Shown here in pieces: positions 14,458-15,692 of a stretch of DNA of 15,692 bases (the first letter of the stretch is position 1; each line of letters opens with the position of its first letter). The notes beneath the pieces were generated by a model that ran no database searches, had not been told where the DNA came from, and saw only the letters and a program-made list of their open reading frames with translations. Location of the stretch: assembly GCA_031292735.1 (NCBI GenBank), contig JARLGP010000300.1, forward strand, positions 1 to 15,692. The letters are read 5' to 3'. Position numbers and translations under genes: made by a program. Source of the stretch: Holophaga sp. GTDB taxonomy: Bacteria; Acidobacteriota; Holophagae; Holophagales; Holophagaceae.

Positions 14458-15692
14458 ATGCAGAATCAGCACAGCGCGTTCGATGCCATGCAGGCCCGGT
14501 TGCGCGTGGCGGCCGGGCTGTATGGCCTGGAGGACGCCCTTTTCCAGGTGTTGACCGCCCCCATCCGGTCGATCATCGTCAGCTGTCCCGTGCACATGGA
14601 TGACGGCCGCTGGGAAGTGTTCACCGGCTACCGGGTGCAGCACAACGTCGCCCGCGGCCCTGCCAAGGGCGGCATCCGCTACGACCCCCGGCTCACCCTG
14701 GACGAGGTGAAGGCCGGCGCCGCCTGGAACACCTGGAAGACCGCGGTGGTGGACGTGCCCTTCGGCGGCGGCAAGGGCGGGGTGGTGTGCGATCCCACCA
14801 CCATGAGCCAGGGCGAGCTGGAACGGCTCACCCGGCGCTACATCGCCGAGATCATGGACCTGCTGGGGCCGGACCGTGACGTGCCCGGCATCGACATGGG
14901 CACCAACTCCCAGGTGATGGCCTGGGTGCTGGACACCTACACCATGCACACCCGCAAGACCGAGAACGCGGTGGTCACCGGCAAGCCCATCTCCCTGGGC
15001 GGCAGCCTGGGCCGCACCGAGGCCACCGGGCGGGGCATCCTCATTTCCGCCCGGGAGGCCATGCAGCGCCTGGGCAAGCCCCTGGCCGGCGCCACCCTGG
15101 CCATCCAGGGCTTCGGCAACGTGGGCTCCCAGAGCGCGCGCCTGCTGCACGAGGCCGGCGCCCGGATGGTGGCGGTGTCCGACCTCAAGGGGGCCATCCG
15201 CAACGACCGCGGCATCGACACCCACGCCCTGCTGAAGTACCACTCCGAGTTCAAGACGGTGGTGGGCTTCAAGGGCGCCGAGCCGATGGATCCCAAGGAA
15301 CTGCTCACCATGCAGGTGGACATCCTGGTGCCCGCGGCCACCGAGAACCAGATCACCGAGGACAACGCCGCCAAGGTGCGGGCCAAGGTGGTGGTGGAGG
15401 GCGCCAACGGGCCCACCTCGCCCGAGGCCGACCCCATCCTGCTGGACAACGGGGTGCTGGTGGTGCCGGACATCCTGGCCAACGCCGGCGGTGTCACGGT
15501 CAGCTACTTCGAGTGGGTGCAGAACCGGCTGGGCTTCTACTGGCGCGAGCGGGAAGTGAACGAGCGGCTGGTGGAGTACATGACCCACGCCTTCCAGTCG
15601 GTGTTCGCCACCACCGACAAGTTCCAGACCAACCCGCGGATCGGGGCCTACATCCTGGCCATCGACCGGGTCAGCCAGTCCATGCATGACCG
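14458..15692 (+). CDS. gdhA: Glutamate dehydrogenase (Glu/Leu/Phe/Val dehydrogenase family), 3' end cut by window
   Basis: This enzyme interconverts glutamate and 2-oxoglutarate plus ammonia using NAD(P). 411 codons are visible and the frame is still open at the window edge; family length suggests only about 5-15 residues are missing. Key residues are in place: RGPAKGGIRY (K70), TWKTAVVDVPFGGGKGG (K94 and catalytic K106), the catalytic-type aspartate D146 in PGIDMGTNSQ, and the Rossmann loop GFGNVGS (218-224). NAGGVTVSYFEWVQNR is the typical late segment. The sequence favours a glutamate rather than leucine enzyme, as TWK replaces the TYK common in leucine dehydrogenases. Cofactor preference was not judged. 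GAGAGG at the end of rsfS is the ribosome site, so it may be read with the rsfS operon. Confidence 0.94.
   Translation, partial: MQNQHSAFDAMQARLRVAAGLYGLEDALFQVLTAPIRSIIVSCPVHMDDGRWEVFTGYRVQHNVARGPAKGGIRYDPRLTLDEVKAGAAWNTWKTAVVDVPFGGGKGGVVCDPTTMSQGELERLTRRYIAEIMDLLGPDRDVPGIDMGTNSQVMAWVLDTYTMHTRKTENAVVTGKPISLGGSLGRTEATGRGILISAREAMQRLGKPLAGATLAIQGFGNVGSQSARLLHEAGARMVAVSDLKGAIRNDRGIDTHALLKYHSEFKTVVGFKGAEPMDPKELLTMQVDILVPAATENQITEDNAAKVRAKVVVEGANGPTSPEADPILLDNGVLVVPDILANAGGVTVSYFEWVQNRLGFYWREREVNERLVEYMTHAFQSVFATTDKFQTNPRIGAYILAIDRVSQSMHD

Overview
This is a GC-rich bacterial chromosome segment in which every supported gene lies on the + strand. Most of it is conserved housekeeping: heat-shock genes, a primary-type sigma factor, cell-wall synthesis, ribosomal proteins L21 and L27, the Obg GTPase, NAD synthesis, ribosome silencing and glutamate dehydrogenase. 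HspR directly after DnaJ, followed by a sigma factor and later an rplU-rpmA-obg-nadD-rsfS block, suggests a high-GC Gram-negative-like lineage, perhaps Acidobacteriota of the Holophaga/Geothrix kind. That taxonomic guess is inference only; there is no rRNA here to test it.

Layout. (1) 1-1112: the 3' part of dnaJ overlaps hspR by four bases, a chaperone gene with its probable repressor. (2) 1160-2922: a group-2-like sigma-70 factor overlaps a DnaC/DnaI-like AAA+ protein whose P-loop lysine is replaced by arginine. (3) 2929-6566: an RND/MMPL membrane transporter overlaps a MidA/NDUFAF7-type methyltransferase. (4) 6567-9195: an accessory island. It holds a stand-alone Fic protein with an apparently leaderless promoter sitting in a dyad, then six copies of a 23-bp tandem repeat, then a DUF4143-type AAA ATPase. 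That ATPase begins inside the last repeat and ends on an inverted copy of the repeat core. (5) 9244-11631: a class A penicillin-binding protein. (6) 11744-14453: rplU, rpmA, an intrinsic terminator, obgE, nadD and rsfS. (7) 14458 to the window end: a glutamate dehydrogenase lacking only its extreme C-terminus.

Genes are tightly packed, with four stop/start overlaps: dnaJ/hspR, sigma/ATPase, RND/MidA and obgE/nadD. These imply translationally coupled pairs. The only stretches longer than about 100 bp without a gene are the repeat tract after fic (7753-7899) and the rplU leader (11632-11743). No tRNA, rRNA, CRISPR array, transposase or integrase was seen.

The most unusual part is the repeat-bounded ATPase locus next to fic. 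Its repeats and the inverted copy at the other end suggest either a small mobile or addiction-like cassette, or a self-recognising DNA-binding system.
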